A stretch of 5,238 nucleotides of DNA from Gemmataceae bacterium (GTDB taxonomy: Bacteria > Planctomycetota > Planctomycetia > Gemmatales > Gemmataceae). Under the pieces are notes generated by a model, which made no database searches, was not told the origin of the DNA, and saw nothing but the letters and a program-made list of their open reading frames with translations. How positions within the stretch are numbered: position 1 is the first letter of the stretch; each line of letters starts with the position of its first letter. The stretch covers positions 1 to 5,238 of the forward strand of contig CANLGS010000370.1 in the NCBI GenBank assembly GCA_947490035.1, read 5' to 3'. Shown here piece by piece: positions 1 through 4,786 of the stretch. The position numbers were made by a program, and so were the translations under genes.

Positions 1-370
1 GTTCGGCACGCTGCTGTCGAACTGCACGGCCGCCGCGAACAAGCTCCGCGCTGAGGGCATTCACATGGGCGTCATCAACGCGCGCTTTGTGAAGCCGCTC
101 GATAAGGAGACGATGTTCCGCGCGATCGAGACTCTTCCGTTGGTAGTGACCGTCGAAGAAGGCACGCTCGAAGGCGGCTTCGGCTCCGCGGTTCTGGAAG
201 CCGCGAACGGCGCCGGTCTCGACACGCGAAACGTGGTGCGTCGCGGCATCCCCGACAAGTTCGTCGAGCACGGCGAGCGCGGCGAACTGCTGGCCGACAT
301 CGGGCTGAGCGTGGACGCGCTGGTGGCGCTGGTGCGTGAGAGCCGCGCCGAAGTGGCGAAGTGCGGGTGA
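1..370 (+). CDS. dxs: 1-deoxy-D-xylulose-5-phosphate synthase, C-terminal part
   Basis: This is the 3' end of a gene that begins outside the window; the frame runs from base 2 to a TGA at 368-370, giving 122 visible residues. DXS condenses pyruvate and glyceraldehyde-3-phosphate, using thiamine diphosphate, in the first step of the MEP isoprenoid pathway; it is cytosolic. The visible part is the transketolase C-terminal domain. It carries the DXS-typical RFVKPLD at visible residues 28-34, TVEEG at 50-54, GGFGSAV at 58-64 and GIPDKFVEHG at 82-91. The thiamine-binding and pyrimidine domains lie upstream and cannot be checked. Other transketolase-fold enzymes (transketolase, pyruvate dehydrogenase E1 beta) share the fold, but the RFVKPLD plus GIPD..V.HG combination fits DXS best. 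The end of the gene looks intact. A large inverted repeat starts 8 nt after the stop codon. Confidence 0.9.
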   Translation, partial: FGTLLSNCTAAANKLRAEGIHMGVINARFVKPLDKETMFRAIETLPLVVTVEEGTLEGGFGSAVLEAANGAGLDTRNVVRRGIPDKFVEHGERGELLADIGLSVDALVALVRESRAEVAKCG

Positions 371-378
371 GCGCGCTG

Positions 379-454
379 TAGGTGAACCGCGACCGTAAGG
401 GAGCGGGTGGCGAGTTCAACCTCCACCCGCTCCCTTACGGTCGCGGTTCACCTA
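379..454. repeat. Perfect 32-bp inverted repeat with 12-nt loop (palindromic element 1)
   Basis: The arms 379-410 and 423-454 are exact reverse complements over 32 bp. They are separated only by the loop 411-422 (CGAGTTCAACCT). The outer ends read TAGGTG ... CACCTA, and the core contains CCGCGACCGTAAGGGAGCGG. The element fills most of the dxs-gatC spacer. There is no T-run after the right arm, so it is not a classical intrinsic terminator, although the RNA hairpin would be very strong. The ends match those of the second palindrome at 798-906, suggesting one family. From memory, similar CCGCTCCCTTACGGTCGCGG-type palindromes are common between planctomycete genes; I could not check this. It could be a REP/MITE-like mobile unit or an mRNA-stabilising hairpin. 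Confidence 0.85.
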
Positions 455-458
455 TAAT
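453..458 (+). promoter_or_regulatory. Possible -10 box (TATAAT) before gatC
   Basis: A consensus TATAAT lies 31 nt before the gatC ATG, overlapping the last two bases of palindromic element 1 (its terminal TA) and the flanking bases. In such GC-rich DNA this is notable. No -35 box is recognisable 16-18 bp upstream, where the sequence is the GC-rich right arm (CTCCCT region). The call is therefore tentative. Confidence 0.25.
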
Positions 459-489
459 CACCCGACCTCAACGCTCACCGGGCAACCTC

Positions 490-798
490 ATGTCCCTTTC
501 CCTCGACGACGTGCGCAAGGTCGCGAAGCTGGCGCGGCTCGACATGCCCGAAGCCGACCTCGCGCGGATGCAAGTTCAACTCTCCGCGATCCTCGACTAC
601 ATCGACCAACTGAACCAACTGGACACCGACGGCGTGGAACCGCTCGCGCACCCGCTGCCGGTGCGGAACGTGTTCCGGCCCGACGAACCCACGCCCTCTC
701 TGCCGGTGGACGCCGCGCTCCAGAACGCGCCGAGCAGGGTCGGCGACTACTTCGGCGTGCCGGCCGTGTTCGACACCGACGAACCCGTCTCGCACTGA
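490..798 (+). CDS. gatC: Asp/Glu-tRNA amidotransferase subunit C (GatC)
   Basis: GatC is the small subunit of the cytosolic GatCAB complex, which converts Glu-tRNA(Gln) to Gln-tRNA(Gln) and/or Asp-tRNA(Asn) to Asn-tRNA(Asn). It wraps around GatA and stabilises the GatA-GatB contact. The product is 102 residues, within the usual 90-105. Visible family features are the N-terminal helix VRKVAKLARL (8-17), QLSAILDYIDQLNQLDTDGV (30-49), EPLAHPLPVRNVFRPDEP (50-67) and the C-terminal VGDYFGVPAVF (84-94). The ATG at 490 places the conserved SLDDVRKVAKLARL at the N terminus. An in-frame GTG at 382 would add 36 residues translated from the inverted repeat, so it was not chosen. No strong ribosome binding site is seen. 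The gene lies between two palindromic elements, and its stop codon TGA (796-798) touches the second. gatA follows. Confidence 0.95.
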   Translation: MSLSLDDVRKVAKLARLDMPEADLARMQVQLSAILDYIDQLNQLDTDGVEPLAHPLPVRNVFRPDEPTPSLPVDAALQNAPSRVGDYFGVPAVFDTDEPVSH

Positions 799-906
799 GT
801 AGGTGCCGCGAGCCGAGCGGCACGGCTTCGCAACTCGAATAGCTTGAGAGCGCCCGCATCGTTCACACGCGGGTCAGCCCGTGCCGCTCGGCTCGCGGCA
901 CCTACT
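798..906. repeat. Inverted-repeat element between gatC and gatA (palindromic element 2)
   Basis: The arms 798-825 and 879-906 are exact reverse complements over 28 bp, enclosing a 53-nt centre (826-878). The outer ends read GTAGGTG ... CACCTAC, the same TAGGTG/CACCTA termini as the palindrome at 379-454. CCGCGA follows soon after the left end in both. The unit 799-905 is bracketed by the trinucleotide TGA on both sides (796-798 and 906-908), as a 3-bp target duplication would look; the left TGA is the gatC stop. The centre contains a small stem, CCCGC 853-857 with GCGGG 869-873. There is no T-run and no coding capacity, so any mobility would need an enzyme supplied from elsewhere. In mRNA the element would form a hairpin ending 12 nt before the gatA start. 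Confidence 0.8.
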
Positions 907-918
907 GAAAGAACACCC

Positions 919-2382
919 ATGTCTCTCATCGAGAAGACCGCGACCGAACTGCTCGCGCTCCAGGCCGAAGGCAAGGCGAGCGCGCTTGAGATCGCGGACG
1001 CGTTCCTCGCGGCCAGCGCCGCGCGCGAGCCGAAGCTGAAATCGTTCATGCTCGCACCCGACGCCGACGCGGTGCGCACCCGCGCGAAGGCCATCGACGC
1101 CGCGCGTGCAAAGGGCGAACCGCTGGGCAAGCTCGCGGGCGTGCCGGTCGCGGTGAAGGACGTGCTCTGCACGAAGGGAATCCGCACGACGTGTTCGAGC
1201 AAGATGCTGGAGAACTTCGTTCCGCCTTACGACGCGCACGCGGTCGAGCGGCTGAAGACCGAAGGCGCGATCATCTTCGGCAAGACGAACATGGACGAGT
1301 TCGCGATGGGGTCGTCCACCGAGAACAGCGCGTACCACACGACGCGCAACCCGTGGGACACGACCCGCGTTCCCGGCGGTTCATCCGGCGGTAGCGCCGC
1401 GGCCGTGGCCGGGTGCCAGGCACCGCTATCGCTCGGCACCGACACCGGCGGCTCGATCCGGCAGCCGGCGGCGCTGTGCGGCATCGTCGGCATGAAGCCC
1501 ACTTACGGCCGCGTGTCGCGCTACGGGCTAATCGCGTTCGCGAGTTCCTTGGATCAAGTCGGGCCGTTCGCGCACGACGTGACCGATTGCGCGCTGATGA
1601 TGGAAGCCATCGCGGGTCACGACAAGCGCGACAGTACGAGCGTGAACGAATCGGTGCCGGCGTACACGCGCACCGTCAACGACCCGGTGAAGGGGCTGCG
1701 CATCGGCGTGCCGAAGGAGTTCTTCGGGCAGGGGTTGGACGCGGAAGTGGAAGCCTCTGTGCGGGCTGCGCTGAAGGAGTACGAGAAGCTCGGGGCGACG
1801 CTGGTGGACGTGTCGCTGCCGCACAGCCCGTACGCGCTCGCGGTGTACTACATCGTCGCGCCGGCGGAGGCGTCGAGCAACCTGGCGCGGTTCGACGGGA
1901 TGCACTACGGCCACCGCACCGCGACGAAGGGCGACCTGATCGCCACCTACTCGAAGTCACGCGGCGAGGGCTTCGGCCCCGAAGTGCAACGCCGCATCAT
2001 CCTCGGCACCTACGTGCTTTCGAGCGGCTACAAGGACGCCTATTACCTCAAGGCGCTGAAGGTGCGCAGGCTGGTGAAGAAAGACTTCGACGACACGTTC
2101 GCGACGTGCGACGTGGTGATGGGACCGACGACGCCAACGGCCGCGTTCAAGGCCGGCGAGAAGTCCGACGACCCGCTCGCGCTGTACCTGTCGGACGTGT
2201 ACACGGTGTCGTGCAACCTCGCGGGCATTCCCGGTCTGAGCATCCCGTGCGGCTTCACGAAGACCGGCCTTCCGATCGGGCTGCAACTCCTGGGCACCCC
2301 GTTCGCGGAGGAGAAGCTGCTCCGCGTCGCGCGCATGTACGAAGCCGCAACCGACTGGCACACGAAGCGCCCCGTGGTGTAG
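919..2382 (+). CDS. gatA: Asp/Glu-tRNA amidotransferase subunit A (GatA)
   Basis: GatA is the glutaminase subunit of GatCAB: an amidase-signature enzyme that releases ammonia from glutamine (or asparagine) and channels it to GatB for transamidation of mischarged Glu-tRNA(Gln)/Asp-tRNA(Asn). The product is 487 residues, normal for the family. The Ser-cisSer-Lys triad is visible: Lys80 in GVPVAVKD, Ser155 in the glycine-rich [13 protein letters not shown], and Ser179 in [12 protein letters not shown]. Their spacing matches the Lys79/Ser154/Ser178 set known for Staphylococcus aureus GatA. Other family blocks are [19 protein letters not shown] (120-138), [14 protein letters not shown] (191-204), MGPTTPT (401-407) and [13 protein letters not shown] (433-445). 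The ATG at 919 begins at the usual N terminus ([11 protein letters not shown]). A TTG at 844 would read through the upstream repeat and was rejected. The gene was probably once tightly coupled to gatC. The Uma2 gene follows after 9 nt. Confidence 0.97.
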   Translation: MSLIEKTATELLALQAEGKASALEIADAFLAASAAREPKLKSFMLAPDADAVRTRAKAIDAARAKGEPLGKLAGVPVAVKDVLCTKGIRTTCSSKMLENFVPPYDAHAVERLKTEGAIIFGKTNMDEFAMGSSTENSAYHTTRNPWDTTRVPGGSSGGSAAAVAGCQAPLSLGTDTGGSIRQPAALCGIVGMKPTYGRVSRYGLIAFASSLDQVGPFAHDVTDCALMMEAIAGHDKRDSTSVNESVPAYTRTVNDPVKGLRIGVPKEFFGQGLDAEVEASVRAALKEYEKLGATLVDVSLPHSPYALAVYYIVAPAEASSNLARFDGMHYGHRTATKGDLIATYSKSRGEGFGPEVQRRIILGTYVLSSGYKDAYYLKALKVRRLVKKDFDDTFATCDVVMGPTTPTAAFKAGEKSDDPLALYLSDVYTVSCNLAGIPGLSIPCGFTKTGLPIGLQLLGTPFAEEKLLRVARMYEAATDWHTKRPVV

Positions 2383-2391
2383 AATCAGAGC

Positions 2392-2988
2392 ATGAGTACC
2401 GCAACCCTTCCCCCGCCGACTCCGGTTCACAGCGGTGTTCGGCTGCTGACCGCTGCCGACGTTGCCGCGTTGCCGGACCGTCTGCCGTCCGGCCCCGTGA
2501 AGTACGAACTCCACGATGGGAGGTTGATCGTCATGTCGTTGCCCGCAGACAGCCACAGCGAGCGGCAAGCACTCTTCGTGTCCCACCTGTTCATCTACGG
2601 TCAGCAACGCGGCTACGGGCGGGTGCGGGGCGAAGGCGGGGTCATGCTCCGCCGCTACCCAGATCACCTGCGCGGCCCAGACGCGGCGTTCTTGACGACT
2701 GCGCAACTCCCGCCGCGAACATCCCCAGAAGGCTACCTGACTACGATCCCAGAGTTGGTCGTCGAAGTGCGGAGCAAGAACGACACGCAGCCGGAAGTCG
2801 ATGAGAAGGTACGCGACTACCTGTCGGCGGGCGTGGTTCTCGTGTGGGTCGCCGACCCGGACGCGCGGACCGTCACCGCGTACCAGGCGAACCAGCCGCC
2901 GGTCGTCTTCGCGGCCGCGGACACGTTGACCGCACTTCCGGTCATTCCGGGCTTTGCCGTTCTGGTGGGCGATCTTCTGCCGGTGTGA
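2392..2988 (+). CDS. Uma2 family (DUF820) PD-(D/E)XK nuclease-fold protein
   Basis: This 198-residue protein matches the Uma2/DUF820 family, which has the fold of restriction-type nucleases and is much expanded in cyanobacteria and planctomycetes; its cellular role is generally unknown. Recognisable blocks are the N-terminal helix LLTAADVAALPD (18-29), YELHDGRLIVMSLPADSH (38-55), GPDAAFLT (95-102), PELVVEVRSKND (120-131) and DEKVRDYLSAGVVLVWVADP (137-156). By analogy with the fold, Asp97 and Glu125, with Lys129 or Lys139, are the likely metal and active-site residues, so it looks catalytically intact. The length is typical. The ATG lies 9 nt after the gatA stop with only a weak AGAG before it, so it probably rides on the gatA transcript. 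The link to gatA looks positional rather than functional; that is inference. Confidence 0.88.
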   Translation: MSTATLPPPTPVHSGVRLLTAADVAALPDRLPSGPVKYELHDGRLIVMSLPADSHSERQALFVSHLFIYGQQRGYGRVRGEGGVMLRRYPDHLRGPDAAFLTTAQLPPRTSPEGYLTTIPELVVEVRSKNDTQPEVDEKVRDYLSAGVVLVWVADPDARTVTAYQANQPPVVFAAADTLTALPVIPGFAVLVGDLLPV

Positions 2989-3000
2989 CTATTCGCGTCC

Positions 3001-3029
3001 TTGTTTGCCCTCGGCACGCGTGCGATAAT
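3001..3029 (+). promoter_or_regulatory. Promoter for the DUF1508-like gene (TTGTTT-17-GATAAT, extended -10)
   Basis: A -35-like TTGTTT (3001-3006) and a -10-like GATAAT (3024-3029) are separated by exactly 17 bp. A TG one base before the -10 (3021-3022) gives an extended -10 arrangement. Transcription would start near 3035-3037, about 45 nt before the ATG at 3082. The -35 matches consensus only in TTG. It begins 12 nt after the Uma2 stop codon, so the downstream gene need not depend on the gatA-Uma2 transcript. Confidence 0.5.
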
Positions 3030-3035
3030 CTCCCC

Positions 3036-3060
3036 CGCGCCGCGGACGCGCCGCGGCGCG
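3036..3060 (+). other. GC-only hairpin at the predicted 5' mRNA end
   Basis: CGCGCCGCGG (3036-3045) and CCGCGGCGCG (3051-3060) form a perfect 10-bp stem of G-C pairs around the loop ACGCG. It coincides with the expected transcription start of the promoter at 3001-3029, so it could act as a 5'-protective stem or a translational control element. Alternatively it could end transcription from the upstream Uma2 gene. It is followed by CTTCTC rather than a T-run, which weakens the terminator reading. Confidence 0.5.
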
Positions 3061-3081
3061 CTTCTCACCACGGGTTCTGCC

Positions 3082-3402
3082 ATGCGTACCGCGTTCCGTT
3101 CGTTCGTGCTGTTCGCCGCCATCGCCGCGCTGGTCGCGGCCGGCGGCGGGCTGTCTAGCGCCCCGGCGTTTCAGAAGGAAAAGGACAAGAAGGCCGAAGA
3201 GGTCGGCACCGTCGAAGTGTTCAAGGCGAAAGACGGCTGGCGGTACCGCGTCAAGAACACGGAGGGTAAGTCGATCGCCGGCGGCTTCGTCGGGCACGAG
3301 AAGAAGGAAGACGCGCTGAAGGAGGTCGAGCTCCTCAAGGCCACGCTCGCCAAGGGCAAGGTGATCGAGATCAAGGAAGAGAAGAAAGACAAGGATAAGT
3401 AG
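3082..3402 (+). CDS. Small exported protein with DUF1508-like domain
   Basis: A 106-residue protein of unknown function. It starts with a classical export signal: MRTAFR, then a hydrophobic stretch SFVLFAAIAALVAAGGG (7-23), with a plausible cleavage after SSAPA (25-29). The mature part begins with a lysine-rich stretch (KEKDKK). Then VEVFKAKDGWRYRVKNTEGK (44-63) and the following IAGGFVGHEKKEDALKEVEL resemble the DUF1508 (YegP-like) motif of a short beta hairpin, an alanine/glycine turn and a helix. DUF1508 is usually found as tandem copies in cytosolic proteins; a single copy behind a signal peptide is less usual. The tail EIKEEKKDKDK is highly charged. The ATG at 3082 was chosen because it places the signal sequence at the N terminus; the frame stays open upstream to a TTG at 3001, which lies inside the promoter. 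The ribosome binding site is weak. The DUF1508 match is by eye. Confidence 0.7.
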   Translation: MRTAFRSFVLFAAIAALVAAGGGLSSAPAFQKEKDKKAEEVGTVEVFKAKDGWRYRVKNTEGKSIAGGFVGHEKKEDALKEVELLKATLAKGKVIEIKEEKKDKDK

Positions 3403-3423
3403 CTTTCGGCTCCGCACTGGGGC

Positions 3424-3480
3424 GGGCGGTTCCGGGTGAATCCACAACCACAACATCCGATGTGAAACACGGAACCGCCC
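3424..3480. terminator. Hairpin between convergent genes, possible terminator
   Basis: GGGCGGTTCCG (3424-3434) and CGGAACCGCCC (3470-3480) form a perfect 11-bp stem around a 35-nt loop. CTGG (3417-3420) and CCAG (3487-3490) could lengthen it across a small internal loop. It lies 21 nt after the stop of the small exported protein gene and faces the 3' end of trpD, so it may end transcription from one or both sides. There is no T-run on either strand, so the terminator reading is uncertain; it could also be a palindromic repeat. Confidence 0.4.
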
Positions 3481-3493
3481 TGCGTACCAGGGG

Positions 3494-3557
3494 TGTTCGA
3501 TTGACTAGAACAACGAGGGCGATGCCCACGGCTGAGGAACGTCACCCTGAAGGGTGA
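3494..3557. other. Minor hairpins in the convergent spacer
   Basis: Three short inverted repeats lie before the trpD 3' end: TGTTC/GAACA (3494-3498 with 3508-3512), GGGC/GCCC (3517-3520 with 3524-3527), and TCACCC/GGGTGA (3542-3547 with 3552-3557, loop TGAA). The last is the strongest and sits 6 nt beyond the trpD stop codon, but the T-rich bases seen on the minus strand (TTGTTTT) come before the hairpin, not after it. I see no gene in the 3403-3563 spacer. Confidence 0.35.
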
Positions 3558-3563
3558 AAACAA

Positions 3564-4586
3564 TTACGTCGCCGTCAGCGCCTCCAAAACCGCGCGCGGC
3601 TTGCCCGCCTTCAGCGCGGCTTCGGCGCGCTCCACGCCGTCGCGAAGCGTCGGCACCGCTTCCGCGGCCCACAGCGCCGCCGCCGCGTTCGCCACTACAA
3701 TCCGCCGGGCCGGGCCGTCGTCGCCGTTCAGCACGCCGCGAATGATCGCCGCGCTCTCCACCGAATCCGCCGCGCGAATCGCGGACGGTGACACGGAAGC
3801 CAGGCCGAACTCGCTGGGGTTCCACTCGCGGGTTTCGTACTCGTTGCCGCGAACGACGCGCACCATCGTCGGGGCCGCGAGACTCACTTCGTCCAGCCCG
3901 TCGCGGCTGCACACCAACACCGCCTGCCGCACGCCCAGGTGCGCGAGCGCCGCCGCGAGCGGGTCCAACAACTCAGCTTTGCCCACGCCCAAAAGTTGGT
4001 ACGGTGCATTCGCGGGGTTGGCGAGCGGGCCGAGGAGGTTGAACAACGTGCGAACGCCGAGCGTCTTGCGAAGGGCCGCGACGTGCGCCATTCCGCGGTG
4101 GAAGTGCGCGGCGAAGCAGAACGCGAACCCGGTGCGGTCGAGGCACTTTTGCGCCCACTCCGGGCCGGCTTCGATCGGTACGCCGAGTTCGCGCAGCACG
4201 TCCGCGCTGCCGGACTTGCTCGACACCGCCCGCCCGCCGTGCTTCACCACCGGCACGCCCGCACCACACGCGACCAGCGCCGCAGCGGTGCTGATGTTGA
4301 ACGTGCCGCTGTCGTCACCGCCGGTGCCGCAGGTGTCGAGTACCGGCCCGGACACGGGCACGAGCCTGAGCATCTGTTCGCGCAGCACGAGCGCCGCCGC
4401 CGCGACTTCTTCGGCGGTTTCGCCCTTCATGCGCAGCGCGGTGAGGAATGCCGCGGCGCGGGCGTCGTCCACGCGGCCGGCGACGAGATCGCGCACGGCT
4501 TCCGTGACCGCGGACGCGGACAAGTCATCCCCGCGAAGCAGCGCGGCGAACACGTCGGGGAACCAAACTGGGGTCGGCAGCTCCAA
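3564..4586 (-). CDS. trpD: Anthranilate phosphoribosyltransferase (TrpD)
   Basis: TrpD joins anthranilate to phosphoribosyl pyrophosphate (PRPP), the second step of tryptophan synthesis from chorismate, in the cytosol. The product is 340 residues, the usual length. An N-terminal helical domain (about 5-75) is followed by the PRPP-binding DTCGTGGDDSGTFNIST (84-100), KHGGRAVSSKSGSADVL (115-131), the Arg173-containing HVAALRKTLGVRTLFNLLGP (168-187), ANPANAP (189-195) and DGLDEVS (229-235) with the metal-binding Asp232-Glu233. Two places differ from what I know of the family: KHGNR is KHGGR (Gly118), and FAPxxHP is FAAHFHR (Ala160, Arg164). The start is TTG at 4586; it is the only candidate between the upstream stop (4614-4616) and conserved sequence, and GAAGGG stands 6 nt before it. 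No other trp gene is adjacent, so it appears to stand alone, convergent with the small exported protein gene and divergent from lexA. Confidence 0.95.
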   Translation of the reverse strand: MELPTPVWFPDVFAALLRGDDLSASAVTEAVRDLVAGRVDDARAAAFLTALRMKGETAEEVAAAALVLREQMLRLVPVSGPVLDTCGTGGDDSGTFNISTAAALVACGAGVPVVKHGGRAVSSKSGSADVLRELGVPIEAGPEWAQKCLDRTGFAFCFAAHFHRGMAHVAALRKTLGVRTLFNLLGPLANPANAPYQLLGVGKAELLDPLAAALAHLGVRQAVLVCSRDGLDEVSLAAPTMVRVVRGNEYETREWNPSEFGLASVSPSAIRAADSVESAAIIRGVLNGDDGPARRIVVANAAAALWAAEAVPTLRDGVERAEAALKAGKPRAVLEALTAT

Positions 4587-4592
4587 GCGACA

Positions 4593-4598
4593 CCCTTC
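4593..4598 (-). promoter_or_regulatory. Ribosome binding site of trpD (GAAGGG)
   Basis: Read on the minus strand, GAAGGG is followed by six bases (TGTCGC) and then TTG. This near-ideal spacing supports the non-ATG start of trpD at 4586. Confidence 0.65.
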
Positions 4599-4628
4599 AA
4601 ATGATGAAAGCCCTTACTACTCCGCGAA

Positions 4629-4657
4629 ATGCTATCGCGCAAGCCCCGAAACCCCAA
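4629..4657 (-). promoter_or_regulatory. Weak trpD promoter candidate
   Basis: On the minus strand TTGGGG (4657-4652) and TAGCAT (4634-4629) are separated by 17 bp, about 43 nt before the trpD start codon. Both boxes match consensus only partly (TTG; T A - - A T). A second minus-strand option is TATAAC (4692-4687), which has a better -10 but no visible -35. Confidence 0.25.
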
Positions 4658-4670
4658 TTTTTCTCTTCCG

Positions 4671-4711
4671 TTGTGAACGTGTGTTAGTTATACTTGCATA
4701 CAGAAGTGAAC
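4671..4711 (+). promoter_or_regulatory. AT-rich lexA promoter/operator candidate
   Basis: This AT-rich island in a GC-rich spacer holds TATACT (4689-4694), a five-of-six match to a -10 box that would start transcription about 85 nt before the lexA ATG. No good -35 is seen. It is bracketed by direct repeats of GTGAAC (4673-4678 and 4706-4711), exactly 33 bp apart, about three DNA turns. GAAC-GTGT-GTTA (4675-4686) resembles one half of a GAACnnnnGTTC SOS box with the second half degraded. ATAC occurs twice 9 bp apart (4690-4693, 4699-4702 less exact at its end). LexA normally represses its own gene, so an operator is expected here, but which of these is used cannot be decided from one sequence. 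Confidence 0.4.
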
Positions 4712-4726
4712 AGGCGTAACGATTGT

Positions 4727-4750
4727 GTCGGTCAGGTAGTTCAAGCCGAC
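4727..4750 (+). other. Small hairpin in the lexA leader
   Basis: GTCGG (4727-4731) pairs with CCGAC (4746-4750) around a 14-nt loop; an alternative register pairs CGGTC (4729-4733) with GACCG (4748-4752). It lies in the long 5' leader expected for lexA. The stem is short and may have no function. I see nothing else recognisable in 4712-4776. Confidence 0.2.
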
Positions 4751-4776
4751 CGCAGGCGCCGCTCACCCAAACCACC

Positions 4777-4780
4777 GGAG
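4777..4780 (+). promoter_or_regulatory. Ribosome binding site of lexA (GGAG), decides the start
   Basis: GGAG directly abuts an in-frame ATG at 4781, which is too close to be used, and stands 6 nt before a second in-frame ATG at 4787. The spacing therefore favours 4787 as the true lexA start. Confidence 0.6.
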
Positions 4781-4786
4781 ATGACC

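Noticed and set aside
382..489. Extended N terminus for gatC from a GTG at 382
   Set aside because: The extra 36 residues are a translation of the inverted repeat and have no counterpart in GatC; the ATG at 490 gives the normal protein.
844..918. Extended N terminus for gatA from a TTG at 844
   Set aside because: It would translate the right arm of element 2; the ATG at 919 matches the usual GatA start.
1957..2706. 249-residue minus-strand open frame across gatA and the Uma2 gene
   Set aside because: It crosses two well-supported genes on the other strand and shows no domain features.
1413..2804. 463-residue open frame overlapping gatA and the Uma2 gene in another frame
   Set aside because: The product is arginine/alanine-rich with no recognisable motif, and it overlaps two clear genes; it is a product of high-GC codon bias.
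3494..3512. TGTTC-N9-GAACA as a LexA-type operator
   Set aside because: The 9-nt gap is not the spacing of known SOS boxes of this type (4 nt), and the site lies between two converging 3' ends, not in a promoter.
3542..3557. Intrinsic terminator for trpD
   Set aside because: The stem is only 6 bp and the T-rich stretch on the minus strand precedes it instead of following it.
3601..4719. 372-residue plus-strand open frame opposite trpD
   Set aside because: It lies antisense to a clear TrpD with all its motifs, its composition is low-complexity (Ser/Ala/Arg/Pro), and no family is recognisable.
4781..4786. lexA start at the first ATG (4781)
   Set aside because: GGAG directly touches this ATG, leaving no spacing; the ATG at 4787 has 6 nt.
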